This document shows positions 1 to 8,015 of a DNA stretch of 39,738 nucleotides, piece by piece. Source of the DNA: Actinomyces succiniciruminis (GTDB lineage Bacteria; Actinomycetota; Actinomycetes; Actinomycetales; Actinomycetaceae); NCBI RefSeq assembly GCF_900002405.1, contig NZ_LK995473.1:46364-86101 (forward strand), written 5' to 3'. Numbering within the stretch: the stretch's first letter is position 1; each line of letters starts with the position of its first letter. Both the position numbers and the translations under genes were made by a program. The notes under the pieces are model-generated. The model was given only the letters and a program-made list of their open reading frames with translations. It was not told the origin of the DNA and did no database searches.

Positions 1-327
1 GGCGGTGATGGTGATCCCGCCGATGGCCTCACGGTTCTCAACCGCGCCGGCCACAGCCTCGCCGTCCGCGACGACGGTTACATCGAAGACCCCGGGTGCG
101 GCGGTATCCAGCTGCGTCAGCAGCTGGTCCTGCACGGCCTGCGGCGCCGAGAGTGCCAGCGGCAGGTCCTGTGCCCCGGAGTTGATGGACGGGGCCAGGA
201 ACGCCAGGAGCATGAGGATGATGACGACGGGGATGCCGAGTGTGGCGAGCAGGAGCCCGCGGGTGGAACGTCGCGGGTCCGAGGGTGTGTTGGAAGCCGA
301 CGCGGCGGTAGGGGTTAGGGCGGTCAT
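1..327 (-). CDS. YhgE/Pip-like membrane protein (ABC-2 permease type), N-terminus only
   Basis: Reading the minus strand from an ATG at 327 gives 109 uninterrupted codons that run off the window edge, so the gene is partial. The first 22 or so residues are polar with arginines. A strongly hydrophobic segment follows at about residues 24-44 (LLLATLGIPVVIILMLLAFL), and then a Gly/Ala-rich soluble part with segments such as LPLALSAPQAV and FDVTVVADGEAV. One N-terminal helix followed by an extracytoplasmic domain with an 'FDVT..AD' and 'REAIGGI' pattern recalls the YhgE/Pip and DUF3533 membrane proteins of actinobacteria. The gene is divergent from a TetR regulator and shares its palindromic intergenic region, so it is probably the regulator's target. 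The family call is by resemblance only and the substrate is unknown. Confidence 0.6.
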   Translation of the reverse strand, partial: MTALTPTAASASNTPSDPRRSTRGLLLATLGIPVVIILMLLAFLAPSINSGAQDLPLALSAPQAVQDQLLTQLDTAAPGVFDVTVVADGEAVAGAVENREAIGGITITA

Positions 328-348
328 CGGTTGCTCGATTCTGTAAGT

Positions 349-393
349 GGAGCAATTCGCTCCGGAAGTGATCCGGAGCGTATCGCTCCGGAT
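349..393. promoter_or_regulatory. Two related palindromic operators between the membrane gene and tetR
   Basis: A perfect inverted repeat ATCCGGAGCG-TAT-CGCTCCGGAT lies at 371-393. A second, shorter one, GGAGC-AATTC-GCTCC, lies at 349-363. Both share the core GGAGCnnnnnGCTCC or GGAGCG..CGCTCC, with centres about 26 bp apart. Sitting between a divergent gene pair that includes a TetR protein, they are the natural binding sites for that regulator, which would repress the membrane protein gene and itself. The palindromes are visible; the binding is inferred. Confidence 0.75.
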
Positions 394-444
394 GTAGTCT
401 GGGCAAGTCCGCGGGACCGGCTCGCGGGGGAGAGGAGCATCACC

Positions 445-1002
445 ATGCGGGTGGACGCCGTCGCCAACCGGGACTCGATCATCAAGGCGGCCCGGGAGCT
501 GTTCGCCGACGTCGGCGTCGACGTCCCCGTCAGAAGGATTGCCGCGGAGGCGGGAGTCGGGATTGGCACGCTGTATCGGCATTTTCCAGACCGGATGAGT
601 CTGGTGGTCGGGGTCGCCGACAAGGTCTACGAGCAACTTGACGCGGCCGCGGGGCGCTGCGAGCAGGCGTGGGACCGTGACCCCGAGGCCGCCTGGGCCG
701 GTTTCGTGCGTGAGGTGGCATCGTTACGACTGGGCCGGCTGCTGACTCAGGTCGGTGCCCGCTCCGAGCTGTTCGAGGCCGGCGGACTGGGACCCGCACT
801 GCGCGAGCGCGCCGTCGCGCGCATCTCCGGTTTGCTTCAGGCGGCCCACGCTGCCGGATTGGTGCGTGAGGAGGTGGACCCGGTCCGCTTTCAGATCGGC
901 GTGGTGGAGGTGTCGCGGCCGCTGGGGGCGATCGTCGATGAAATGGCTCCCGGCTGGCAGGACTGGCTGGTCGACGTCTACTTGCGCGGCCTGCGACCCT
1001 GA
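445..1002 (+). CDS. TetR/AcrR-family transcriptional regulator
   Basis: This 185-residue protein starts at the ATG at 445, 7 bp after a GAGAGGAG ribosome site. The open frame extends upstream, but only through the operator region. Residues 10-55 form a typical TetR helix-turn-helix: a helix with SIIKAARELFADVGVD, then VRRIAAEAGVGIGTLYRHFPDR, where GIGTLYRHFP is the family's recognition-helix signature. The C-terminal two thirds is a variable helical ligand-binding and dimerisation region ending in LVDVYLRGLRP. It is divergent from the partial membrane protein gene and separated from it by two palindromes, so autoregulation and control of the neighbour are likely. The ligand cannot be told from sequence. 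Confidence 0.93.
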   Translation: MRVDAVANRDSIIKAARELFADVGVDVPVRRIAAEAGVGIGTLYRHFPDRMSLVVGVADKVYEQLDAAAGRCEQAWDRDPEAAWAGFVREVASLRLGRLLTQVGARSELFEAGGLGPALRERAVARISGLLQAAHAAGLVREEVDPVRFQIGVVEVSRPLGAIVDEMAPGWQDWLVDVYLRGLRP

Positions 1003-1035
1003 GGGCGAGCGCGCCGTCCGGGCCGCGCCGCTGCG

Positions 1036-1081
1036 GTGTCTTGACACAGCTTGCTACTCCCCGGAGGCATCGGACTACACT
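1036..1081 (+). promoter_or_regulatory. Possible pulA promoter with a GTGTC-TT-GACAC palindrome
   Basis: A perfect palindrome GTGTCTTGACAC spans 1036-1047 and contains a consensus-like TTGACA at 1041. A TACACT hexamer at 1076-1081 could be the -10 box, with TTGCTA at 1051 as a looser -35 at 19-bp spacing. The palindrome would then sit just upstream of the promoter and could be an operator. The boxes are weakly matched and spacing is not ideal, so this is tentative. Confidence 0.3.
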
Positions 1082-1109
1082 CGGCGCCAACAGGCAGGAA
1101 GGTGTTCCT

Positions 1110-3950
1110 ATGGCCATCGTCGTCCCGGTGCATCACGACGCCCCGGTCCGCCACGAGCTCCCCGGCGTCGGAGAGGCCCGCGCCTACTGGGTGGACGAAA
1201 CCACCCTGGCCTGGCCGGACGACCTGATGCCCGCGATGGTGGACGTCGAGGCGCTGCGCGTGCGGCCACCGGTCGGCACCCCGGCTCACACCCCCGTCAC
1301 CTTCGGCCTGGTCGCCGCCCCCGCCGGCGGTGCTCGCCTGGTCGACGGCATCCTCGATCCGGGCCCCGAGGGTGAGGAGATCCCCCTGTGCATCCACGGC
1401 TCGCTGGAGGACATGCTCGGTGAGGAGGCCATGGCCGCTCACCCCGCCCTGCGCGGCTACCTGGCCCTGTCCCTGGAGGACGAGTTCGGCGGTCGCCGCG
1501 TGGAGCGCGAGGACATCACCATGCTGCTGGCCGGCCAACTCGCAGTCGTCCAGCGCACCGCCGCGTCCACCGGCGGCTGGGTCACGGCCTTCACCGGCGT
1601 GCAGATCTGGCCGGTGCTGGACCGCCTGTACGCCGACGCCGCGGCTCGGGACGGCTCGGCGCCCCTCGGCGCCCACATCGCCCCCGACGGCGCCCCCGCC
1701 TTCGCCCTGTGGGCCCCGACCGCCGTCGACGTCACCCTGCTCGCCTGGCCCACCGGCGACCCCACGGGCTCCGTCCCGCTGATCGACGGCGATCCGATTC
1801 GCGTGCCCGCATACCGCGCCGAGGCCGAGTCCTGGGACGGCCGCTGGGAAGTGGACGCGAGCAGTTCTCGTGCCGCGGGCATCGACGCTGGCTCCCAGTA
1901 CTTATGGGAGGTACGCGTGTACGTCCCCGCCACCGGGGCGATTGAGACGAACCTGGTCACCGACCCGTACTCGCGGGCGCTGACCGTCGATTCGCGCCGG
2001 AGCGTCGTCGTCGACCTGGGGCAGCGCGCCCTCAAACCGTCCGCCTGGCGGGAGAACCTCAGCCCCGTCGTCACCAATGACGCGGCCCGCGCCATCTACG
2101 AGCTGCACGTGCGCGATTTCTCCGCCGCCGACACCTCCGTCCCCGAGGAGCTGCGCGGCACCTACGCCGCCTTCACGCTCGCCTCCGACGGCACCCGCCA
2201 CCTGCGCAGTCTCGCGGCCGCCGGTATCGACACCCTGCACCTGCTGCCCACCTTCGACTTCTGCTCCGTGCCCGAGGACCGTTCCGCCCAGCACAACCCC
2301 GAGATTCCCGCCGACGCCTCCCCGGCCTCCCGGCGCCCCCAGGCCGCCGTCACCGCCGTCGGCGACTCCGACCCCTACAACTGGGGCTACGACCCCTGGC
2401 ACTGGCTGGCTCCCGAGGGCTCCTATGCGCGTGCGGGCTGCCAGGACGGCGGGGCGCGCGTGCGCGAGTTCCGGGAGATGGTCGGCGCGATCCACGGCAT
2501 GGGTCTGCAGGTGGTGCTCGATCAGGTCTTCAACCACACCGGGGCCTCCGGGCAGGATCCTCACAGCGTGCTCGACCGGATCGTCCCCGGCTACTACCAC
2601 CGCCTCGACGCCGCCGGGAACGTGGAGATGTCCACCTGCTGCAACAACATCGCCACCGAGCACCGCATGGCCGAGCGGCTCATGATCGACGCCTGCGTGT
2701 CCTGGGTGGTCGACTACCGGGTGGACGGCTTCCGCTTCGACCTGATGGGCTACCACTCGCTTGAGACCATGGCCCGGCTCCAGGACGCGCTGGCGGAGGT
2801 CGCGGACGACGCCGTCGGCCACCCCGTCTACCTGTACGGCGAGGGCTGGAACATGGGGGAGGTGGCGGACAATGCGCTGTTCACTCAGGCCACCCAGGGG
2901 CAGGTCGGCGCGCTCGGCATTGGCACCTTCAATGACCGCGTCCGTGACGCCGTCCATGGACGCGGCGCGGACACCGACCCGCGGGTGCCGCAGGGCCTGG
3001 GCAACGGCGAGCTGACCGACCCCAACGGCTTTGACGACCGCTCCGAGGAGACTCTGCGGAACGACCTCGCCTGGCGCGCCGACCTGGTGCGCCTGGCCCT
3101 GGCCGGGAACCTGCGGGACTTCGAGCTGCCCGGTCCCGACGGGCAATGGGTCAGGGGGGAGGAGATCCGCTACGGCGAGGAACCCGCCGCCTACGGGCTC
3201 GCCCCCAGCGATTCCATCAACTACGTCGACGCCCACGACGATGAGACCCTGTTCGACCGGCTCGCCTACAAGCTGCCGCTCGGCACCCCCATGGCGGAGC
3301 GCATCCGCATGAACACGCTGTGCCTGGCCACCGTCACGCTCGGGCAGTCCCCCTGCTTCTGGGCGGCGGGCACCGAGCTGTTGCGCAGCAAGTCGTTGGA
3401 CACCGACTCCTATAACTCCGGCGACCACTTCAACGCCATCGACTGGACCGGGCGCGACAACGGTTGGGGTCGGGGGTTGCCGCCCGCCGCCCGCAACTTC
3501 GACACCTGGGTGGTGCAGGCCGGCATCCTCATGCACGAGGATCTGCGTCCCACCGCCGCGGATATTGCCGCCGCTCAGGAGCAGGCCCTCGACCTGTTGC
3601 GGCTGCGGCGCTCCAGCCGGCTGTTCTCCCTGGGGACGGCCGCGCTCATCCGCGAGCGCGTCTCGTTCCCCACCGCCGACGACGCCGCCCCGGGGCTGGT
3701 AATCATGCTGATCGACGACGGCGCCGGGGACAGCGACATTGACCCCGACCTCGACGGGCTGCTGGTGGTCTTCAACCCGGAACCCGGCACCGTCAAGCAG
3801 CGGGTCGACGCGCTGATGGATCGCTACTTCGAGTTGAGCGACATCCAGATGGAGGGCGCCGACCCGATCGTCAAGGACACCCGCTTCGACGCCAACACCG
3901 GCGTCATCACCGTCCCCGGCCGCACCGTCGCCGTCCTCTGCGAGCGCTGA
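1110..3950 (+). CDS. pulA: Type I pullulanase (alpha-1,6-glucosidase, GH13)
   Basis: This 946-residue debranching enzyme would hydrolyse alpha-1,6 links of pullulan, glycogen or limit dextrins. The ATG at 1110 is chosen because AGGAAGG lies 7 bp before it. The type I pullulanase signature YNWGYDP is at residues 423-429. The GH13 regions follow in order: DQVFNH at 471-476, GFRFDLMG with the nucleophile Asp544, the general acid in YGEGW (Glu578), and VDAHDDET with the third acid near Asp710. The N-terminal 400 residues would hold the CBM48-like and DUF3372-type accessory domains usual in large pullulanases. No signal peptide is visible, so the enzyme is probably cytoplasmic and acts in glycogen or maltodextrin turnover. 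It stands alone, convergent with rarA. Confidence 0.93.
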   Translation: MAIVVPVHHDAPVRHELPGVGEARAYWVDETTLAWPDDLMPAMVDVEALRVRPPVGTPAHTPVTFGLVAAPAGGARLVDGILDPGPEGEEIPLCIHGSLEDMLGEEAMAAHPALRGYLALSLEDEFGGRRVEREDITMLLAGQLAVVQRTAASTGGWVTAFTGVQIWPVLDRLYADAAARDGSAPLGAHIAPDGAPAFALWAPTAVDVTLLAWPTGDPTGSVPLIDGDPIRVPAYRAEAESWDGRWEVDASSSRAAGIDAGSQYLWEVRVYVPATGAIETNLVTDPYSRALTVDSRRSVVVDLGQRALKPSAWRENLSPVVTNDAARAIYELHVRDFSAADTSVPEELRGTYAAFTLASDGTRHLRSLAAAGIDTLHLLPTFDFCSVPEDRSAQHNPEIPADASPASRRPQAAVTAVGDSDPYNWGYDPWHWLAPEGSYARAGCQDGGARVREFREMVGAIHGMGLQVVLDQVFNHTGASGQDPHSVLDRIVPGYYHRLDAAGNVEMSTCCNNIATEHRMAERLMIDACVSWVVDYRVDGFRFDLMGYHSLETMARLQDALAEVADDAVGHPVYLYGEGWNMGEVADNALFTQATQGQVGALGIGTFNDRVRDAVHGRGADTDPRVPQGLGNGELTDPNGFDDRSEETLRNDLAWRADLVRLALAGNLRDFELPGPDGQWVRGEEIRYGEEPAAYGLAPSDSINYVDAHDDETLFDRLAYKLPLGTPMAERIRMNTLCLATVTLGQSPCFWAAGTELLRSKSLDTDSYNSGDHFNAIDWTGRDNGWGRGLPPAARNFDTWVVQAGILMHEDLRPTAADIAAAQEQALDLLRLRRSSRLFSLGTAALIRERVSFPTADDAAPGLVIMLIDDGAGDSDIDPDLDGLLVVFNPEPGTVKQRVDALMDRYFELSDIQMEGADPIVKDTRFDANTGVITVPGRTVAVLCER

Positions 3951-3986
3951 AGACGTCCCGCCCTGCCCCTCGCCGCCCCGCCCCTC

Positions 3987-4021
3987 GCCGAGGTCGGTAG
4001 AAGTTACGTGCCGAGGTCGGT
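3987..4021 (+). repeat. 35-bp intergenic repeat, copy A
   Basis: Two copies of GCCGAGGTCGGT (3987-3998 and 4010-4021) are separated by AGAAGTTACGT, giving a 23-bp period. The 12-mer has partial dyad symmetry (CCGA-GG-TCGG). The whole 35 bp recurs exactly, in inverted orientation, at 8016-8050. Both copies lie between convergent gene ends, here between pulA and rarA. Confidence 0.85.
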
Positions 4022-4036
4022 CGATATGGCTGCGGC

Positions 4037-5467
4037 TCAGTGTTCGGAGCGCAGTTTGGCGCGCAGGTCGTCCCAGTAGGCCAGGCGCTCGCGGATGCGC
4101 CGCTCGTGGCCGTGGTCGGTGGGCTCGTACAGGCGCTCGCGCTGCTCACGGGGAGGGAGCCCCTCGGGCATGTAGTCGGCGCCGGAGAAGCCCTCCGGGG
4201 TGTCCGGGTCGTACTGGTAGCCCTCGCCGTATCCGAGTTCCTTCATCAGCCGGGTGGGTGCGTTCAGGATGTGCGCCGGCGGCATGAGCGAGCCGGTTTT
4301 CCGCGCCAGTTTCATCGCCCGTCCCAGGCCCCGGTAGACGCTGATCGACTTCGGCGCCGTCGCCAGGTAGACGACCGCCTGGGCGATGGCCAGCTCTCCC
4401 TCCGGGGAGCCCAGCCGTTCGTAGGTGTCCCACGCGGCCAGGGTCATCTGCAGTGCGCCGGGATCGGCCATGCCGACGTCCTCGGAGGCGAAGCGCACCA
4501 GCCGCCGCGCAATGTAGAGCGGGTCCTCCCCGCCGGCGAGCATGCGCGCCAGCCAGTACAGGGCGGCGTCCGGGTCGGAGCCGCGCATGGACTTGTGGAG
4601 TGCGGAGATGAGGTTGTAGTGCTCCTCGGAGGACTTGTCATACAGGGGCGCCCGGGAGGCGACGACGGCGGTCAGTGCCTCTTCGTCCAGCTCGGCCGGA
4701 CCGGTGTATGCGGCAGTCGCGGGCGCCGCGGCTCCCGCGGAGGCATTGTCGGATTGTGCGCTCGCTCGGCCCTGGGAGTCGGCATAACCGACAATCTGCT
4801 CAACCATGCCCAGCAGGTAGCGGCCGTCGCCGTCGGCCATGGTCAGCAGCGCGCGACGGGCGCCGTCGGTCAGCGGCAGTCGCCGACCGAGCAGCGCCTC
4901 GGCGCGGGCGAGGAGTTCGGCCAGGGCGTCGTCGTCGAGACGGTGCAGCACCAGTACCTGGCAGCGGGACAGGAGCGCCCCGTTGAGCTCGAAGCTGGGG
5001 TTCTCGGTGGTGGCGCCCACGAGCACCACGGTGCCGTCCTCCACATACGGCAGGAAGGAGTCCTGCTGGGCGCGGTTGAAGCGGTGGATCTCGTCGACGA
5101 ACAGCAGCGTGCCCTGGCCGACCTCACGGCGGCGCGCGGCGGCGGCGAAAACCTTGCGCAGGTCGGCCACGCCGGAGAAGGTGGCCGACACCTGCTCGAA
5201 TACCAGGCCGGTGCGGTCCGCCAGCAGCCGGGCGATCGTCGTCTTCCCGCAGCCGGGTGGGCCCCACAGGATGATCGAGGCCAGGCGGCCGGCCGCGACC
5301 ATCCGCCCTAGCGGCGCGTCCGCGGCCAGCAGGTGGTCCTGACCGACGACGTCGTCGAGTGTGCGCGGCCGCAGCCGGTCCGCCAGCGGGCGAGTGGGGT
5401 CGTCGACGATCGGGCCGCCGGCGTCGGCCGCGGCGTCGAAGAGCGAGGGCGCGTCCTGCGGGGTCAT
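4037..5467 (-). CDS. rarA: Replication-associated recombination protein A (RarA/MgsA AAA+ ATPase)
   Basis: This 476-residue AAA+ ATPase acts on stalled replication forks. Visible parts are a conserved start (PLADRLRPRTLDDVVGQDHL, residues 27-46), Walker A GPPGCGKT at 69-76, Walker B LLFVDEIHRFN at 121-131, the sensor region ATTENPSFE, and the arginine finger in ALLSRC (Arg168). The C-terminal half carries the family's tetramerisation region, with LHKSMRGSDPDAALYWLARM and RRLVRFASEDVGMADP. An Ala/Ser-rich stretch of about 30 residues after the lid (around residues 230-260) looks like a lineage-specific linker. The length is normal for the family. The gene is convergent with pulA, and its upstream region faces the SPFH gene across a 123-bp repeat element. 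Confidence 0.95.
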   Translation of the reverse strand: MTPQDAPSLFDAAADAGGPIVDDPTRPLADRLRPRTLDDVVGQDHLLAADAPLGRMVAAGRLASIILWGPPGCGKTTIARLLADRTGLVFEQVSATFSGVADLRKVFAAAARRREVGQGTLLFVDEIHRFNRAQQDSFLPYVEDGTVVLVGATTENPSFELNGALLSRCQVLVLHRLDDDALAELLARAEALLGRRLPLTDGARRALLTMADGDGRYLLGMVEQIVGYADSQGRASAQSDNASAGAAAPATAAYTGPAELDEEALTAVVASRAPLYDKSSEEHYNLISALHKSMRGSDPDAALYWLARMLAGGEDPLYIARRLVRFASEDVGMADPGALQMTLAAWDTYERLGSPEGELAIAQAVVYLATAPKSISVYRGLGRAMKLARKTGSLMPPAHILNAPTRLMKELGYGEGYQYDPDTPEGFSGADYMPEGLPPREQRERLYEPTDHGHERRIRERLAYWDDLRAKLRSEH

Positions 5468-5599
5468 GGCACCAGGCTACGGGGCCGGCCCGACACCGGG
5501 CACGGCTACTGGGCTCGCCTCGTCTCCCAGGCGGTGGCTCTACCCGTGCCGAGTTCACCTGTGTAGGAGGCCAGAACCAGGGCCCGGGCTCGGTCAAGG

Positions 5600-5722
5600 T
5601 GGCACGGAATGCACCACTTTAGGAGCCTGCCCGGTAGTGAGCGTTCGGTAATTCGGCGGAATCGGGCCGTTTCTGACAGCGTGGTGCGCGCGATGTGATT
5701 GAAAGTGGTGCATCTGGTGACA
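5600..5722. repeat. 123-bp inverted-repeat element, copy 1
   Basis: Perfect 12-bp inverted arms ATGCACCACTTT (5609-5620) and AAAGTGGTGCAT (5702-5713) enclose 81 bp. Outside them TGGCA (5600) and TGACA (5718) extend the match as a diverged TGTCA/TGACA pair. A second copy with the same arms and exactly the same 105/123-bp dimensions lies at 23888-24010. It sits in the divergent gap between rarA and the SPFH gene. It codes for nothing recognisable. A MITE-like element or a paired regulatory site are both possible. Confidence 0.75.
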
Positions 5723-5761
5723 GGCGTGGGCCTGCGGGTGGGTGGCGGCAGGGGAAGGAGC

Positions 5762-5800
5762 TTGCCTCCCGTCAAAAATAGCTATCATATTGCTATAGCT
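5762..5800 (+). promoter_or_regulatory. AT-rich promoter or operator upstream of the SPFH gene
   Basis: This short AT-rich patch stands out in very GC-rich DNA. TTGCCT (5762) and TATCAT (5783) or CATATT (5787) could be the -35 and -10 boxes. An inverted repeat AGCTAT (5780-5785) and ATAGCT (5795-5800) overlaps the -10 region and could be a repressor site. The downstream operon encodes a ribbon-helix-helix protein that might bind it; that link is inference. Confidence 0.4.
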
Positions 5801-5857
5801 GCTGCGGGAGTCGGGAGGGGTTCGCCTCCGCCGCAGCGGTTCGAACCGGAGGTCATC

Positions 5858-6817
5858 ATGTCCGCGGCGCCCCACGCCCCCATCGCCCAGCAGGAGTCCG
5901 GCGCCGTCAAGGGGCGAGTCGACATCGCTGAGCGTCCCGCCATCAGCGCCGGATCCGGTGCGGCCTTCCTGGTGCTGCTCCTGCTGCTGGGGATATTCGG
6001 CCTGTCCATAGCCGCCTTCATCACCGGCGCCATCGCCGCGGATCAGGGTGAACCGGGTGGGGTGTCGCGCCTGGTCGTAGGCTCGGTGGGCCTGGCCATC
6101 CCGCTGCTGTTGTTTTCCTCCTTCGTCATCGTGGCCCCGGGGCAGACCAGCGTGCGCCAGTTCTTCGGCCGCTACATCGGCACCGTGCGCCGCACCGGCC
6201 TGGTCCTGGTGCCGCCGCTGACCTCCGGCAAGAAGGTGTCCATCAAGGTCCACAACTTCGAGACCAACGAGATCAAGGTCAACGATCTTGACGGCAACCC
6301 CGTGGAGATCGCGGCCATTGTTGTCTGGCAGGTGGCCGACACGGCGCGCGCGGTCTTCGCCGTCGAGGAGTACGAGGCCTTCATCAAGGCACAGGCGGAG
6401 TCGGCGCTGCGGCACGTGGCCACCACCCACCCCTACGACGAGCCCGGCCCCGGCGAGACCTCCCTGCGCGGCGGCACCGACCTGGTCTCCGCCGAGTTGG
6501 CCGAGGAAGTGGCCGCGCGCGTGGCGATCGCCGGGTTGGAGATCATCGAGGTGCGTATCTCCTCCCTCGCCTACGCTCCGGAGATCGCCCAGGCGATGCT
6601 GCAGCGGCAGCAGGCCGGCGCCGTCATCGCCGCCCGCGAGCAGATCGTGGAGGGCGCGGTCACCATGGTGGACCAGGCCCTAAAGCGCCTGGAGGCGGAC
6701 GACATCGTCTCCATGGACGACGAGCGCCGTGCCCAGATGGTCTCCAACCTGCTGGTGGTGCTCTGCTCCGACCAGCGCACGCAGCCAGTCGTCAACACCG
6801 GCTCCCTGTACGCCTGA
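5858..6817 (+). CDS. SPFH/Band 7 domain membrane protein
   Basis: This 319-residue protein starts at the ATG at 5858, 5 bp after GGAGG. Two hydrophobic segments lie at about residues 34-58 ([20 protein letters not shown]) and 73-92, which would anchor it in the membrane. The SPFH domain follows: [20 protein letters not shown], then a strand-rich part with [27 protein letters not shown] helical section ([25 protein letters not shown]) is typical of stomatin or prohibitin-like coiled regions. Such proteins scaffold membrane microdomains; the client here is unknown. The next gene, 30 bp downstream, encodes a small ribbon-helix-helix protein and is probably co-transcribed. Confidence 0.88.
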   Translation: MSAAPHAPIAQQESGAVKGRVDIAERPAISAGSGAAFLVLLLLLGIFGLSIAAFITGAIAADQGEPGGVSRLVVGSVGLAIPLLLFSSFVIVAPGQTSVRQFFGRYIGTVRRTGLVLVPPLTSGKKVSIKVHNFETNEIKVNDLDGNPVEIAAIVVWQVADTARAVFAVEEYEAFIKAQAESALRHVATTHPYDEPGPGETSLRGGTDLVSAELAEEVAARVAIAGLEIIEVRISSLAYAPEIAQAMLQRQQAGAVIAAREQIVEGAVTMVDQALKRLEADDIVSMDDERRAQMVSNLLVVLCSDQRTQPVVNTGSLYA

Positions 6818-6847
6818 GGTCGGTCGGCTCGGTGACGGAGGGCGCCG

Positions 6848-7108
6848 ATGACGGGCGGTAAGCGCAAGCAGGTCCTGCTGCGGCTCGATCCGGCGGTCCA
6901 CGCGGCCATCGCCAAGTGGGCCGCCGACGACCTGCGCTCGGTCAATGCGCAGATCGAGATCATCCTGCGCCGCGCGCTCGACGACGCCGGCCGGGGAGTC
7001 AAGGCCGCTCCCATGCGGGGTAGGGGCCGGCCCCGGAAGGACGTCGAGGGCGCCGACGGCGCCCGGGATGGCGATGGTGCGAGTTCTGTCGGGGCAGACG
7101 GCGGGTAA
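6848..7108 (+). CDS. Arc/ribbon-helix-helix protein with AT-hook-like tail
   Basis: This 86-residue protein has a start of [20 protein letters not shown] followed by [12 protein letters not shown] (about residues 5-43). That is a classic Arc-type ribbon-helix-helix: a beta strand that reads DNA and two helices for dimerisation. The tail holds RGRGRPRKD (57-65), an AT-hook-like minor-groove motif, then an acidic Gly/Ala end. AT-hooks are odd in a genome this GC-rich, but the palindromic promoter of this operon is AT-rich. The start at 6848 follows GACGGAGG. It may autoregulate the SPFH operon. It could also be an accessory cytoplasmic subunit of the SPFH protein. Confidence 0.8.
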   Translation: MTGGKRKQVLLRLDPAVHAAIAKWAADDLRSVNAQIEIILRRALDDAGRGVKAAPMRGRGRPRKDVEGADGARDGDGASSVGADGG

Positions 7109-7491
7109 CGCTGCGGTGATGGGCTCGATGCGGGCTCTCGTGGGGTTCCGGTCTTCTCGCTTCCACTTGGGCAGTCGGTTCATAGGGTGACTTTGGACCT
7201 CGTTGAGAAGCGCCGTGATGGCTATGAGCGAGTGTCCGCTGCGTGTCTAGACCTCAAGGTAGTGCTCGCCCCTTCCCCTTTCGTCGGGTCTTTATCGGCA
7301 GGTGCGGTTAACCTGATCGACGGGGTCGGTGGTGCGGACGAAAATGATGCATCCAATGACAACTGCGGACGGATAAACGGTTTGCGGTTCTCACGGACGC
7401 CGGCTCGTTGGTCTGGAACTGCGGCAATGAAGACCGTGGTACATATACCGTGTAGCATGTCGCCGGTCTGCGGCAGGGGAGGGGGTCGTAC
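7109..7491. other. Intergenic stretch of lowered GC, no convincing gene
   Basis: No frame in these 383 bp has a recognisable product; a 102-codon open frame exists but looks like chance. The stretch holds a solitary arm of the 123-bp repeat family at 7341-7361. Near its end is ACCGTGGTACATATACCGTG (7433-7452), where ACCGTG is repeated around an AT-rich core that could hold the promoter of the GNAT gene. GC falls progressively toward that gene. Confidence 0.5.
7341..7361 (-). repeat. Solitary arm of the 123-bp inverted-repeat family
   Basis: On the minus strand this reads TGTCATTGGATGCAT followed by CATTTT. It matches the left arm of the element at 23888 (TGTCATTGGATGCAC then CACTTT) with two changes. 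I could not find a convincing partner arm about 105 bp away, so this is either a degenerate copy or an independent half-site. Confidence 0.5.
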
Positions 7492-7953
7492 TTGATTACG
7501 CTGAGGGACATCACGGAGGAGAACTTCGCTGCGATAATTGCTATGAAACGACCTGTGGACGAAGGGTATGTGGCGCCCAATGTTTATTCGCTTGCGCAGG
7601 CGTGGCTATACCGCGACAACGGTGACGTGTTTCCCTATGCGATATGCAATGGTGATGATCCAGTGGGATTCCTGCTCCTGGAAGAGGATGACTCTGAGCG
7701 TGCTCTGCGTATATGGAGAATCATGTTCCCTGAGGAGAACACCTCCAAGGGGTACGGTACGGAGGCCATTCGTTTGGTTCTGTGCAGGGCACGGCAGATG
7801 CGCGAGCGGTTCGATCTGGTTACCTGCGACTGCGACCCATCGAATGCACGCGCGAAGCACGTCTATGAGAAGCTGGGGTTCGTGGAGACCGGGACGGTTA
7901 ACCATGGATCGAAGGAAATGGTATTCGATCTGCGCGCGGAGCGCGGATTCTGA
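7492..7953 (+). CDS. GNAT-family N-acetyltransferase
   Basis: This 153-residue protein has a TTG start at 7492, chosen because GGGGAGGGGG lies 6-7 bp before it and homology-like sequence (ITLRDITEENF) begins immediately. The GNAT fold is visible. PVGFLLLEED and LRIWRIMFPEE form the central strands. KGYGTEAIRLVL is the acetyl-CoA pyrophosphate loop (R/QxxGxG/A type). DPSNARAKHVYEKLGFVETG is the conserved C-terminal motif. Overall layout resembles diamine/spermidine acetyltransferases of the BltD group, but the substrate is not certain. GC is about 53% over 180 bases I counted, against about 70% in flanking genes, which points to recent transfer. Confidence 0.88.
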   Translation: MITLRDITEENFAAIIAMKRPVDEGYVAPNVYSLAQAWLYRDNGDVFPYAICNGDDPVGFLLLEEDDSERALRIWRIMFPEENTSKGYGTEAIRLVLCRARQMRERFDLVTCDCDPSNARAKHVYEKLGFVETGTVNHGSKEMVFDLRAERGF

Positions 7954-8015
7954 CCGTTGATGGGAGGAGCGCAGGCCGGCGGGAATCGGAGGGCAGGCGG
8001 CGACGCGTCATTTGA

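Noticed and set aside
3987-4021. 35-bp repeat considered as a CRISPR array remnant
   Set aside because: Only two units with an 11-bp gap, identical gap sequence in both copies, and no cas genes in the window.
5839-5848. GGTTCGAACC, similar to a tRNA T-loop, before the SPFH gene
   Set aside because: No acceptor, D or anticodon stems can be drawn upstream, and the sequence overlaps the ribosome site of the gene.
7187-7495. 102-codon plus-strand frame between the RHH gene and GNAT
   Set aside because: Its sequence has no recognisable domain, it contains the repeat arm, and its end overlaps the start of the GNAT gene.
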